In this document: piece by piece, positions 41,478 through 53,436 of the stretch | Layout of the letters: every line of letters starts with the position of its first letter | How positions within the stretch are numbered: the first letter of the stretch is position 1 | NCBI GenBank assembly: GCA_020746835.1 | Contig: JAGPNK010000011.1 | Span: 1-64,000, forward strand | From: Stachybotrys elegans | Lineage: Eukaryota > Ascomycota > Sordariomycetes > Hypocreales > Stachybotryaceae | Direction: 5' to 3' | DNA: 64,000 nt | Notes under the pieces: generated by a model | The model's database searches: none | What the model was told of the DNA's origin: nothing | Seen by the model: only the letters and a program-made list of their open reading frames with translations | Translations under genes and position numbers: made by a program

Positions 41478-41910
41478 GAAGGTGCGCGATTCTGGCGGAA
41501 GTCCTTGACTGCGTGTGCATGTGACGGCTGTGGCTGCGGGTGATGTTGTGGCCGCGTTAGGCTGAATGCGTGATTGTGAGGCCTAGAATAGACTTTGAGA
41601 AATGCACACAAGAATGCCTGCTCTCTCTGTTGCCCACACTACTACGGCGCAATTCGCTCTCTATCACCGCTACGCATAGCAACTCCAATTCAATGGACAA
41701 CACAACTGACAACGCCGGGGGCTACTGAACTGACCCCCAAGAACAGCTGCTGTGCCTGAGGCCGCACATGGCCAGGCCAAAGTGAGTCCACCCGTCCCGA
41801 GAGGCTTTCAAGGAACAGTGTTGCTGACGGTCTGCATCGCACGATAGACTGACTTTCGAGCCGTTCGCAAGACAGCCGTATCGTCAGGATCCGGAGACCC
41901 GGAACCACCA
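41478..41910 (-). repeat. Segment attached to Rep1, copy 1
   Basis: Aligns with 47902-48215: GCGTGATTGTGAGGC, GACCCCCAAGAACAGCTGC and GGAACAGTGTTGCTGACGGT are shared in order. Both copies directly follow a Rep1 end, so Rep1 may be the end of a longer element. Confidence 0.6.
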
Positions 41911-42681
41911 TCGTTTGATTATGGAGGAGTATTTATATTCGAATAGTGCCTTTGAATAAAGGGACAACAGGGGTCAAATTGATATTCGCACAGTATACTG
42001 GGGGACCAAGCAAAGGCCAGGATGATACCTGCTAGAGGACATCGTCAGGGCCGTGGGCAAAGGTCATCATCGGGGCTGCGGCCGAAGTCAGGGCCACAAA
42101 GGTCAGGATCGTGGCCACCGGAAACATAGGGTACCCATGGATTGCTACAGGCTCCTAGCATACTGTAAAAATATCCATTTACGCCCTGTTACTGTGCGAA
42201 TATCAATACGCCTATAGTGTTGTTGGGTGCATTTGCCTGATACACGTACCATCTACCCCTTCTTACCGAGACATGACGCTCCATCCTGTATATAACAGCA
42301 TGGCACCACAATGTAGTTGCCATGTCGTATCAGTTCCGCGGCATTAAGTATACCCATCAGCCTTCTCCCCATTGACCGAGACGCTCCACGCTCATACTGC
42401 ATTTCCTCTTGTTCATGGCTCCCATTCTATTCAATGTGTATGTCAACGGTGCCCGCCACTGTTCGGATTCCGGGTCCATTGCATGTCTTCATTTCATAGG
42501 TACGGCCTTCGTGGTGGATATTCATTTCGCGGAAGAGGTGTTCCAGTCTTACCGATCATGCTTCTAAGACTATCCCCTTGTTGCCTGTATTGGCCGTGCC
42601 ATTCGTTACCACCCGAGTCACTGCAATGGCAGTCTGCAAGCACGCTACCATTCCGTATGTACCGCGTGATCCAACATTGTC
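41911..42681. other. Gene-free stretch
   Basis: A short purine-rich GGGCCGTGGGCAAAGGTCA-like series lies at about 42040-42120. No gene. Confidence 0.3.
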
Positions 42682-42727
42682 CGTATCGTCAGAGGCCTCC
42701 TCGAAGTCACTGGCCTATATCCCACAT
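42682..42727 (-). repeat. Rep2 copy 14 (short)
   Basis: CGTATCGTCAGAGGCCTCC, GAAGTCACTGGCCTATATCC, then CCCACAT. Confidence 0.65.
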
Positions 42728-43276
42728 ACGTACCGCTGTGCCTCACCAATGTCGGCGAGCGAATGCTTACCCGATCACCTCGTCTGTCTTTGGCTGCCTA
42801 TACATTAGCTCTGCTAACCCACGACTCATCAACTTCTCCTGTCTTGACAATTTGGTATCGGTCAAGAGGCATCCCTCTTCAAGTATCTGTCAACACCATC
42901 TTCATATGTACCCATACAGAGCTCCATATCCATTTCACTGGTAATCTTTATCATCTTGATGCAATGTCTCCCTATGCCAGGTTCTCTCAACTGCGCATCG
43001 AATTCTACCTTATGCCGCTAGTCGCGACAACTTACCTTCCACCTTGAGAGACATCCCATAAACAGGATTCTACAGCAGGTTCGACAGTCTAGACTGTTAG
43101 TGATTGTCGGATATGCCCATAGTACCATTCTCATACCTACATTCCAGGAATATGCTGCATCCAAGAATCAGCCAGGATAATGCATGCTCTGGTTTGCCAT
43201 GACCGAAAGCCTGTGTATACTGCCAATCTTGGATTAATACATCATTTCCCAGCCAACTACATAGCCTTCCATGTAT

Positions 43277-43341
43277 GAGCCTCCTTTAAGTCGATGGTAT
43301 GTATTCCAATGGGGCACACGAACGGGGAATCCCACAGACGG
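43277..43341 (-). repeat. Rep2 copy 15 with flanking direct repeats
   Basis: GAGCCTCCTTTAAGTCGATG, CCAATGGGGCACACGAACGG, GGAATCCCACA. TTCCATGTAT occurs at 43267-43276 and again at 43342-43351. Confidence 0.75.
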
Positions 43342-43679
43342 TTCCATGTATTCTCCTTCTTTGTGCCCTCTACTCGATATGCCTTCTGGACATACATTAC
43401 CAACCCCTCTCTGATAATGCCGAGATGCTGTCGTTGCTCTTCTCACTACTCAGTAAATAAACAGCCGCTGCCTCGACTGATAGTGGACTCAATAAATTAT
43501 TCTTTACCGTTACTTATTACATCCCTATCCAGTATATACTCAATGTGGATTCCTTGTCAACCCCTGATGCTGTTCTTGGTACGCACCCCTTGTACGAGTA
43601 TACTGCTCTTGTGGAATCAGATACTCGCGTTTACATGTACTCTACATGCCCTCTCAGTAAGTGTAATTCTTGCCAAGCG

Positions 43680-43764
43680 TCATCTATTGATTTGGTACCG
43701 ACTTTATCATCAGAGGGAGCTTCCTCGAAGTCGGTCTATATCCTATGACGGGAAATCTCACACC
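43680..43764 (-). repeat. Rep2 copy 16
   Basis: CATCTATTGATTTGG, TTTATCATCAGAGGGAGCTT, GAAGTCGGTCTATATCC, GGGAAATCTCACACC. Confidence 0.7.
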
Positions 43765-45686
43765 GTATTCCATCCACCGTGATCCCCAACCTCCCTTCTT
43801 CCAGTCTCCGACACAGCTCTCGTCTTAACATGCCGAAAACAAGTCTACCGCATCGGTCCTCCTTGTCGTTGCCCGTCTCTACGTTCAAGGGCTCCGCACA
43901 ACCATCCCTTATGATGACAGCTGTCAGGTAACCACACCTGCTCTTATAAACTCCGACACCCGGCATACCGACCGAGAACCCTCACGACATGGAAAGCTGT
44001 CTCCATGCTAGCCCGTTAACAACTCTCCTCGCCCATTTCTGCACATGGTCCGAGTAGGTATAGATAAATCTCCTGCGGCCTCATAATATTGATCTCGTAT
44101 CAACCGCCGAAGCATTTCCTTCTCCGGGAGCATAAGCCCATGCTTCTTCTCAGCCTTTCCTGTCTTGGTGCTATGTCAAGGCAGGTTGCACAAGACGTTA
44201 TAGCAGAGAAAGGGTAGACATTTAGAGTATAAGAGGAGAGAGTACTATTAGATAGAATTCTCATTTTAGTAGAGTTTCAGCCTGCATGGAAAGATGCGCC
44301 ATAATCAGATGCAGAGCCGATGGGTTGTGTCTGACTTGTATTGCAACGAGTATTGTCCCAGGTCCGTCCCAACGTACATCCTGATCACAATCATGGCGAT
44401 CTCGCTTCCGGTCCCTGGGGAATTTGTGAAGGATCGTGCTGACGAGAATAGGTTTCCGTTGGGCGATAGGAGGAATTCGCAAACCCTCTCCCTTGGCCTG
44501 GCCCTACAAGCATTATCTGCAACCAAGCATTAAACTCAAGGACACCATGCTGCATATTGGTCGTTACTACATTCCACTCAATAAAGGCCATGCCCATACT
44601 GGTATATGATGTTGGTCTCGCCTAACCTTTGAACTATTGACGGGCAATGCCTTGTCTTTGACTATCTGAAGCAGCATTGAAGCCCCAGGCTCTCCGCAAC
44701 AGCTTCCTGTTTACGTTGACAGTTAAAACGACAGGGCAAGTCCTTCATGGCCCATGCCATCAACACTACAGCTTCATCCTGATTGCCTCGCTCGTTGTGC
44801 GCTTATATGTATCGCGGTAAAGCCTTGAGAATGTGAATATCCACTTACCACTATGACTATCTACTCCTGGATACTGACTTGCCGCTTTTGAGCACTACAC
44901 CATCTCATGGCAACCTGGCACACGATGTTTCTAATCATTGATGAGCCTATACCAAACTTATACTGGATCTTTGCGGCCTTGATCTTGCCTCTAATAAGAC
45001 TTTGGATATGTATTGAGGTTATGGAGATCGACATTATGCTTCTGCCTCCTTCCCGCAGGGCAATTAATAGTAGTACTTGCTAAATAACTGTTGCCGACTA
45101 CCTGGTGTGCACCACAAGCTCAGTACTCTTGCTGAAACACTGGTGTGAAACGTTCTTGTCCAGTACTGGATTAGCATGCGCTACTACATGGCTGTGCCTA
45201 TCACCAAGCGCTGCCAAGAACGTGGTTGTATCCTTATTGCTGGCCCTTCATGAATGCCTGTCCATTGTGATGTTGATGAGGCTAGCCCTGACTTAGATAC
45301 TGAGTCCACTGATGATTATGGTGTCCCTTTCTACATCACTAAGCGCCCTAATGTGGAAAGGTAATAGGTCCCGGCAGGCCTAAGGCCTCTTCCCACAATA
45401 TGGTATCACATTGCGCATGTACGTCCTAGGCAATAGATGATTCTAAGCACGGCTGAGCCCAGCGAGCTCGACGACATCAGCCAAGTCCACAACAAGTAGG
45501 TGGGCACCCACATGCCCCTCGTAATCTAGACCTGCTCAGCACGCAGCGCCACATCCGCCCTAAGTCAACGTTATCCGCAGTACCCTCTTGCATCTGGGTG
45601 AAAGTTCCGACCAATTGCGGTAAGAGGTGGCTAGAAAACTTTAACATCAGCCGCAGCCATAAGCATTAAGCTTTATCAAGTCTCTA
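43765..45686. other. Gene-free stretch with weak relics
   Basis: Scattered short frames; 45200-45360 reads in part like decayed coding DNA, but no family could be assigned. Confidence 0.3.
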
Positions 45687-45773
45687 ACCAATTGTCATCT
45701 ATTGATCTCATAATATTTATGACTCGAGGTCAATGATCGGTATCCCATGTATACGAACGAGAAATCCCACATT
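45687..45773 (-). repeat. Rep2 copy 17 (long form, decayed)
   Basis: CCAATTGTCATCTATTGATC, a mutated centre, GGTATCCCATGTATACGAAC, GAAATCCCACAT. Confidence 0.65.
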
Positions 45774-47662
45774 CCGATACCTCTACGGGCCACGGAGCAG
45801 TACAATTCTGATATCTACATGCTACTTGTGAAGCTCAACCCTTTCGTCATAGAGTCATCGTCCTCCCGCTCGTCGGTCCAGATACAGACCTCTGCCGCTG
45901 CCTACTATCCCGCAGTTTGATCCTCAAGCATGACAACCTGGCCCTGCTCATATCATATTGACGTCCCAACAGTGGACAAAACTGTTTATCCAGTACTTGA
46001 GCTCCTTACCTTGACCTCGGCCACCCTACTCGCCCCTCGCCGCTGCTGGATTTCAGCCACTATGCCCACTTGCCAGACAAGTTCCTCTCCGGCACCACAA
46101 GCGAATCATGGACCGTTCCAACCTCTCCTACTGAATATCCTCCGCCGCTAGCATCTCGTAGAGCCGCTCAACCTCACACTAGATCTAGCGTCCAAATCAT
46201 AGTCTACTATCGATAAAGGCAAATGCACCTATACAGCAATCAACGGCTAGACCTATACTCTAGTGAGCGGAGGTAGGAAACGGTTCAAGGCAGCATTGAA
46301 TCGCTCAAGGTTAAGTCGACGAGCTTGCGTTGCCTGTCCGGAACCACGCACCTAACAAAAGGGTACTCGGATGCGACGCAGAATCCATTTCTTACGTCAG
46401 ACGGTCTGTTGGTCGCGTCTGTTGAACAGTCAACCGGTTCTACTTAAAATCCTACGAATATGCAGGATCATACATATCTTCTTCACCATCTTCCAAGGAC
46501 ATGTAAGACGGAATGATGCATCCGGAGTTAATGCATAGGTTGAACCAATTGGATCTCTACTTCCCAAGACGGTCTTTCCTCTAAAACCAGTTGTCTGACT
46601 CGACAATCCAACAACCCCCGGTCGATAGGCAATCAAGGTCAGGTTATACCAATCCGACACCAGCTCGGCAATACCTATATATACATGCTGGCTTGCCGGG
46701 CGAATGCCAGGGTGACAAACCACTGTTTGCAAGATTGAGACCGAGCCATGTGAGTGCACAACCCACAGGGAAACATACTCCTCGAAATGACCACTTTGGA
46801 ACTGAATGCAGGCCCCGAACGACTGAAGCATCCATAATTTCATCGGCGAGTTCTTTCCGACCAACAACTTCACTTGGAGGGACCATCGCACGAGGACCCA
46901 ATTGAAGGCACTTACACGAGCTGTTCCCTCAATTCAGCTTGTACCCGTTCGGACAGAATGACGAAAGACTACCGAATGACTCTCAAGCGAACAGGCTCAA
47001 AGAATGACGAAGTAAATCCTGTCCTCATTCTTATCAAGGCAGGACTGATCATTGAAGTATATTCTCTAAGCAGACTAACTTTGACATCCCGTTGCTCACA
47101 ATGGCGGATACTTTCTTGTCGACGAAAACCACGCTCGTTGGCTATAACCGATGAATACTGCCCAGCCTCAAGGGGCTGGGGCCAGCAGAGAATATGGCTT
47201 TGAACGGCACATACAGCTCAGCCGAGCCTAGCTTGCAAGACGGTCAATTCCTACCTCGCCATGCCTCGCCAGATTGTTCAAGGCAGAACATGCCCCATGA
47301 CTTGCTGAGACGAGTCCGCTCGGGATTAATGCTTCCTCGCCGACAGGCCCTGCAACCGGTGACTGGGCGCGTGGTTCAGGTATCTCCTCCCACAAGTGAC
47401 CGACTGAGCAAAGCCCAAGCCCTGTCCTAAACGACGAAGTGACTATGCCAAGTCGAGCCCCGTCAAGCTCGACAAGTGCGTCAAGTCTTGCCCGATGATG
47501 TTGGCTCTTCCGATCATGCGTAACACTCGGCCTGACAGCATCTACCTTGCGCTACATGTAGGTAATTTCTGACCTAGTACTTTATTCTTCGACCAGCTTT
47601 GGTGTCTTCTCACCGTCTCTGGTTTTCATGTCTTGATAGACATGGTGATACTAAATGTGCTT
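45774..47662. other. Gene-free stretch with weak open frames
   Basis: A 153-aa minus frame at 46430-46891 and plus frames at 46874-47430 show no recognisable domain; one decayed gene is possible on the minus strand. Confidence 0.3.
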
Positions 47663-47901
47663 ATAGTATGGAGTGGGTGCGTACGGTAAGGAAAAATAAG
47701 AATGATATATACAAACAATAGTAGCCTTGCTGCCCGCGGTACCAAAGAACAGAGTCAAAGAATAAAACATCATCAGACTGTAGCTAATATCACCCATTGG
47801 CCGGAGCCAGAGACAATGAGGGGCTGCGGCAGCAAAAGCGTATGTAGTGGGGGAAGCTGTGGTTAGACTGACCTCCTGTATATACATACCGTCCGTCAGC
47901 C
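47663..47901 (-). repeat. Rep1 copy H
   Basis: TAGTATGGAGTGGGTGCGTAC, TAGCCTTGCTGCCCGCGGT, CACCCATTGGCCGGAGCCAG, GGGGCTGCGGCAGCAAAAGC, ATACATACCGTCCGTCAGCC. Confidence 0.8.
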
Positions 47902-48215
47902 GAAATGATGCGATGCCGGCGGAAATCCTCAGACAACGAGAAGCAATGACAACTGTGGCTGTTGGGCCAGAAATGCGTGATCGCGAGACCCAGCCCTAGC
48001 ATACAGTTCGAAAGACGCGTACAACGCCTTGCCCTCTCCGTTGCATGCCTCTTTGTTTCTCTTCCTTCCATGACCAAAATTCTATCTCTGACGACACAGC
48101 GACCCAATGGATCCAGACGACAACGAGGACGCTGGCGTCTTGACCCCGAAGAACAGGCTGCCGAGGCCGCGGAACAGTGTTGCTGACGGTCTGTATCGAT
48201 AGACTGGGGCATAAA
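47902..48215 (-). repeat. Segment attached to Rep1, copy 2
   Basis: Partner of 41478-41910: GCGTGATCGCGAGACC, TTGACCCCGAAGAACAGGC, GGAACAGTGTTGCTGACGGT. Confidence 0.6.
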
Positions 48216-49611
48216 ATACGAGTATATCACATTTCTGCGATAATCCCGCACGGGCAGGGGTTGAATCTGAGATATCTAGGACCTTCAAACGTAGACTTCG
48301 ATTAGCTAACTCAAAGACAGAGCTACACTCACACGAGCTTCGTAACCCCGACGCGCTCACGCAGAAGCATGAAAGCGCGGTAAACTCTGCACAATACCAT
48401 GATAAGAGAAGGACATGGACGATGCTCTTCTCTCTGCTAGGGATATAGGTCGAATCCAACTAAGTGTGCACCCGCATTCTTGGGAAAGCCAAGGAAGCCT
48501 ACGCTAGACCTGCTGAGCACGAGAAGATTTCACAACGTCTTCCCTATTAGAATTATATGGCGCAGCCAGAGGAAGCCGTAAGGGGCTACAGCCGGGGAAT
48601 GACGGCTGCCAATTGGTGGGCATCTCGTACGGATCTCGACTCAAAGCTGCTATGAAAGACCGCGTCAAACAGATCCAAAATCACGCAGCATCAAAACAAG
48701 GTGACTACAAGTCACAGGAAAGGAAGGAGTAGAGCCACCAAGTGTTATTGCCAAACGCCCGAAGGTAATAAGGCAGGTATTTGGAGTGCAAAAGCGGAAG
48801 AAGTGAATTACCAGGCCAGTCTATGAGCGCCTGAAGGTCCCCGGGCCTCTAGTTGTCCTCATTGCCCACCCCTCCAAATGGGAACGTATGCTTAGCGAAC
48901 CAACACAATTTCGACTGGGCGGCCTAGGACAGTACGTTAGTATCATCACCGCAATCTGGCAGAGTTGGCACTTATGGTAAGGGGGGGTGTAGAGCCATGT
49001 CAATGCTGCGGATGCGACAGGCAATATCCGTCATTAGACTGAAAAATCAAGGGCGGCAGGACGCAGGGTTTAGCGGTTGTATCAGCGGCAGCGGCCTAGC
49101 ACACTGTTGGTAGAAAGCTCGCAGCGATTTGGAATCGATTATATCTATAGGAGCCTTCTCCTCAGTGGCCTGGAGGCATCGCTTAGCCTGGTAAAGGGTA
49201 ACCTCAACTCTATTACAGTAGTTGGCAGCGAGTCCGCATTGGCCACAGTGGTAGCTAACCGCCATATACTAGGTCTCGGTCTCCTTTTCTCCGAGGGGAT
49301 CTAATAGGAGATGACGTTTCTGAAATGTCTTGCCGCCTGATGTTTGCAGCTAGCGAATAGTTACCAGTCATTTCGCAGGCCCATCTATGGAATGGCTTAA
49401 AACACAATCCTTGCTTCTTTCCCTCGACAAGCCGTCTCGTACGTTCCGCAGTCCCGACTGCGTCACTCGCCAAAGCGTGAAGCCTTCTCATATGTTCAGG
49501 CGCCTGACGCCATCGGCATCGTGACGGAAGTTCCGGGCTAATTGCAGTGGCTGGAAAACTGACACTGGCATCGCGACAGTCACAAGAGTTTCTCAATCGA
49601 GTGTAGTTTCC
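48216..49611. other. Gene-free stretch
   Basis: Short frames only (for example 49255-49617 minus), unrecognised. Confidence 0.3.
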
Positions 49612-49711
49612 AACCAATTGTTGTCTATTGATATGATATTGTATTGTCAGAGGGGCCTCCTCGACGTCACTGTTCTATATCCCATTGGGCACACGAACGG
49701 GAATCCCACAT
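49612..49711 (-). repeat. Rep2 copy 18 (long form)
   Basis: CCAATTGTTGTCTATTGATA, TGTCAGAGGGGCCTCCTCG, CGTCACTGTTCTATATCCC, GGGCACACGAACGGGAATCC. Confidence 0.8.
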
Positions 49712-52149
49712 CCTTGCCTTTTAAGACACTGGGAATATTTGGACGACGTAGCTGCGAGAGTCAGAACCCACAAGGACATAGAAACGGCAGTAATACTTGT
49801 AGTGAGCCCTCAGCTCGCTGACCTTTGGGTGCTTATACTTGTCCTTCCACTTCACCAGAGCATGGAGGCATCGACGCAAGCACTAGAATAGTTAGCTGTA
49901 GTCCCAAAGCAAGCTCGCAGCGATAAGAAACGGAATCTTGCAGCATTGTGAGAGAGCGGCATGACATGTTGGCAAGCCCAAAGGAGACCAAGCCATGAAC
50001 GTGGCGAGGATTCAACGAGAACGCCCACGCAAAGTCCTGTGGGTGAGCTAATAACGAGTTACTAGTAGGGCTGGTGACGGGGTAGTATACGTTTGTAGCG
50101 AGCTTGGGGCAGCCTGCTGATCAGAGAAGGCACTCCTCTAAATGAACACATGAAGAAGAATAAAGAAAAATACTGACCAGGATTTAATGAAACGACAGCG
50201 ACTGACAGATGGTGATACTCACCACGACTCTCCACAGGGGCCCCTGCTATTGAAGATTCGCCTGCGACTCCCTATTCATGAACCCACACGGATGGGCTGC
50301 GGTTTGCTTGTAAATCCCTGCCCTTTATTGTCGGTATCGCAGTTCAACCCAACTCTGAGCCCGAAGGTCCTGCCATAACCCGCAGCAAGATCTCGAGGAT
50401 GAAGGTAGAATATACACGAGGATTCCTCCTCGATAGTTATTTCAGCCCCTTCTCAGTTCGGATGCCTGTCTCCAGCCCTGCACCTCCATATCTACCGAGC
50501 TCCCAGGAATATTTCTTGAAGGTCTAGTCGCGAAAACTGCACTGTCCAGTCCCTTGTCAGTGGGACACCGATGTGAGACCTCCTCTCACCCTGGGCAGAA
50601 ATTGACGTCTTCCGGTTCATTGTTGACTTACACTGCTGCCAAATCACAACTACCGAGAGCCTTGAAAACCTCTTGACATCGAGCTCGATTTTGGGCTGAC
50701 GTATGTTATGAAGCTTTGGCACCTCTTTCCCGCGTACTGTCATCGAGGACATATCCCCAGATCTTTGTCCCGTGCAACCCGAGCATGAAACGGGATCGAC
50801 AGCCGCGACTCAGAACTTCGAGCTCGTCGTAGAGACCTAGAATATCAGGAGATGGCATATCGGTCGCCTCATACTGCTCTGCGACTATCTGTCATCCCTG
50901 GGACGTCTTTCTACCAGGGGCTACCTCAACGTCTAGTGTAGCACGGCAATAGCCTATCCTCAGGAAGAAAGCGCATATTTATCGCCGATTACCCGTCACT
51001 CCGCCTTCTCAAGTTAAGGGTGGTCTTGCCCATGCGAGCACTCAGTCGGCTCATCATGAGTGGCTGCCTCTCTAGTAGGTTACAGCACCTCGAGATCGTT
51101 TCACAGGTCGCCACCTCGCCGTAGCTTGCGTCGTTGTCGTAGCAGAATCGTCGTATGCAGGAAACAATCGCTTGTGATGGTATTAGTGTCGTTATAACCC
51201 AGCGTGCCACCAACGCAATGGATAACCCATTCTACCTCGGTACTGCCGCGATATATCAGCACTCCTTGGTAATGATGGAGTGAGGTAATGAGCTTCTCCT
51301 GGTAATTTATCATGTTCCTATAGGACATGGAGAAGCAGATAGTGAGGGAAAGGAATATATCATAGACTCGCTGCCGAGCGGTGAAAGAGTTGTGCAGTAT
51401 ATGTGTGTGCAGTAGTCGCCCTGGCTGCCGAGTCAATAGGTTTCCGAAAGCATGGCGCTTGGCTGTGGTGATGGTGATGTCAAACTTCCCGCCACACAGC
51501 GCGTTTGGTCGGAGCTTCGGTCACAGTGCGTCGAAGCTTATTGCCCGAATCGTAACAACTGGCCGACGTCTCCAGGCACCAATGTGCGTGGTCAAACTGT
51601 CCAATCTATTACACACCAGTCATCTCCGTCTGCACTCTTTTGTGCTGTTCGTATTTCCTGCAAATATGCTAAGCTGGCGTTCCACTACATCCTTGATACA
51701 GCATCCTTTGTTGCAAAGCGCCGGACGGCTATACATTTGTCGCCTGTATCACACGCAATGCACAATGCAATCCCACACCAGAGAGTGCGCCATGCCACTC
51801 CGTAGTCTACTCGACAGCAGGGATGCACGCAGCTGCGCTGCTACTGTGTTGGAACCTGCCTCATAGTACTTTCCTTTTTCTTTCTTTGTCCCTTTCTCAC
51901 AAGCCCGTCTTTGTTTCTTATCTATAGAGATGGGGTCTTGCGGCTCTACTAGGGCATTCGCTATGTATTACTATGAAGGCCAACGGTTCAGACTCGCTAA
52001 TAGCCCCATCAGGGCAAAGGATCAGGAACTCCCTCCCAGGACGCGTGCCTGCATTGTCCGATATCCAATGCTGCAGCCACAGCCGTCACATGTTTCTTTA
52101 TTAGAACCCACGCAGTCTAGGGACTCCGCCAGCATCGCCGTATCATCTT
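49712..52149. other. Gene-free stretch with weak relics
   Basis: Minus frames at 50492-50752 and 50989-51436 are weakly coding-like (ISRCCNLLERQPLMMSRLSA could be leucine-rich). No assignment is justified. Confidence 0.3.
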
Positions 52150-52424
52150 CCGCTCATCAGAACACATGTAAGGGCTAGGTAAATAGCCCAACAAACGGCA
52201 TATAAACACATCAATGCCAGTCTACTAGCCGCAGGTCCCCTGACTATATACGCTTGTACGTGGTTGCTGCCGCTGCTACCGCCCTGAATATCTCTGGCTC
52301 TGGCCAATTGATTGTGACAATCCCTTTATTATTTGGCTCTATTCTTTGTTCCGTAGGTAGCAAGGCCATGATTGTTTATATACACTGCTGTTCTTTTTTA
52401 TACTGTATATACCTACTCTATCGC
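52150..52424 (+). repeat. Rep1 copy I
   Basis: CGCTCATCAGAACACATGTA, AGTCTACTAGCCGCAGGTCC, CTCTGGCTCTGGCCAAT, GGTAGCAAGGCCATGATTG, with many C-to-T type changes toward the CACCTACT end. Confidence 0.7.
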
Positions 52425-53123
52425 AATATTAGAGACAAGGGAGCCGATGATGGCAAGGAACAGAGCCATATCGACGTGTTGTTGAGGTTGGTCAGGAGGA
52501 CTGCGCAAAACCCCATCAACCAGAGAGGACGACCTGCTGCTGTACCTAGGTAGTGTTTGGAGGGGGGGAATACTAAACTATGATAATGCTAATTATTTAG
52601 TGCTACTTACCAAAAGGACTGTGACTGGACTTGCGAAATCCCATTAGGCTAGGCCAGCTCAACCAGCTACATACTGGGAAACCCTGTTAGGGAGGGACAA
52701 GTCTGTGGCCACCTATACGCACCTTGCGGAGCGAAGTTAGCGGGTAGGAATTGCGAATTCTGCGCATGCCACGACAATTCTGACAGAGTATTAGACAATA
52801 CCAACAGACTTGACCAGACGCTCGAAAACGAGGGGTGCCCACCCAAATAACCCAATACGTTTATGAATACGCGAAGCCAGCCTCATCGCAGGGCCAAGTG
52901 CAGCTCACAGCCAGTCGGACGGCATTGATCCATTAATCAAGTTGAGTTTGTTACTGAAGGGAATGCCTGAGATGGCTTGGGAGTCTGACCGATATCGAAG
53001 TCGCCGGCGAGTTACTCTAGATAAGTGGAAGAGGCGTCTGAGTATTACATCACCAGTGCCATACCGACACATAACATCTCACTCAGACTGGAGCAACTTG
53101 AGCCTGTGCCTAACAGAGAGGGT

Positions 53124-53436
53124 AATCTAATTACAATGTAGTAGGTGCATGCAGTGTGGAAAAAAGAACAATAGTATATGCAAACAATAGTGGCCTTGCT
53201 ACCCGCAGGACTAAAGAACAGTATCAAATAATAAAGGGATCATCAGACTATAGCTAACATCTCCTATTGGCTAGAGCCAGAGAATAATAAGGGGCTATAG
53301 CAGTAGCAGCGGCAGCAAAAGCGTATAAAGTCAGGGGGGCCAACGGTTAGTAGACTCAATGTGTGTACCTACCGTTTGTCAGTGTATGTTCTGATGAGGC
53401 TGGCCTCATGTGCTCTGACAAGGCAATCTAATTACA
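53124..53436 (-). repeat. Rep1 copy J with 12-bp flanking direct repeats
   Basis: A 289-bp element (53136-53424) from ATGTAGTAGGTGCATGCAG to GAGGCTGGCCTCATGTGCTC, flanked by identical AATCTAATTACA at 53124-53135 and 53425-53436. Read in this direction it begins TGTAG and could end TCTGACA, which also suits a solo LTR, but the flanks are longer than usual LTR duplications. Confidence 0.85.
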
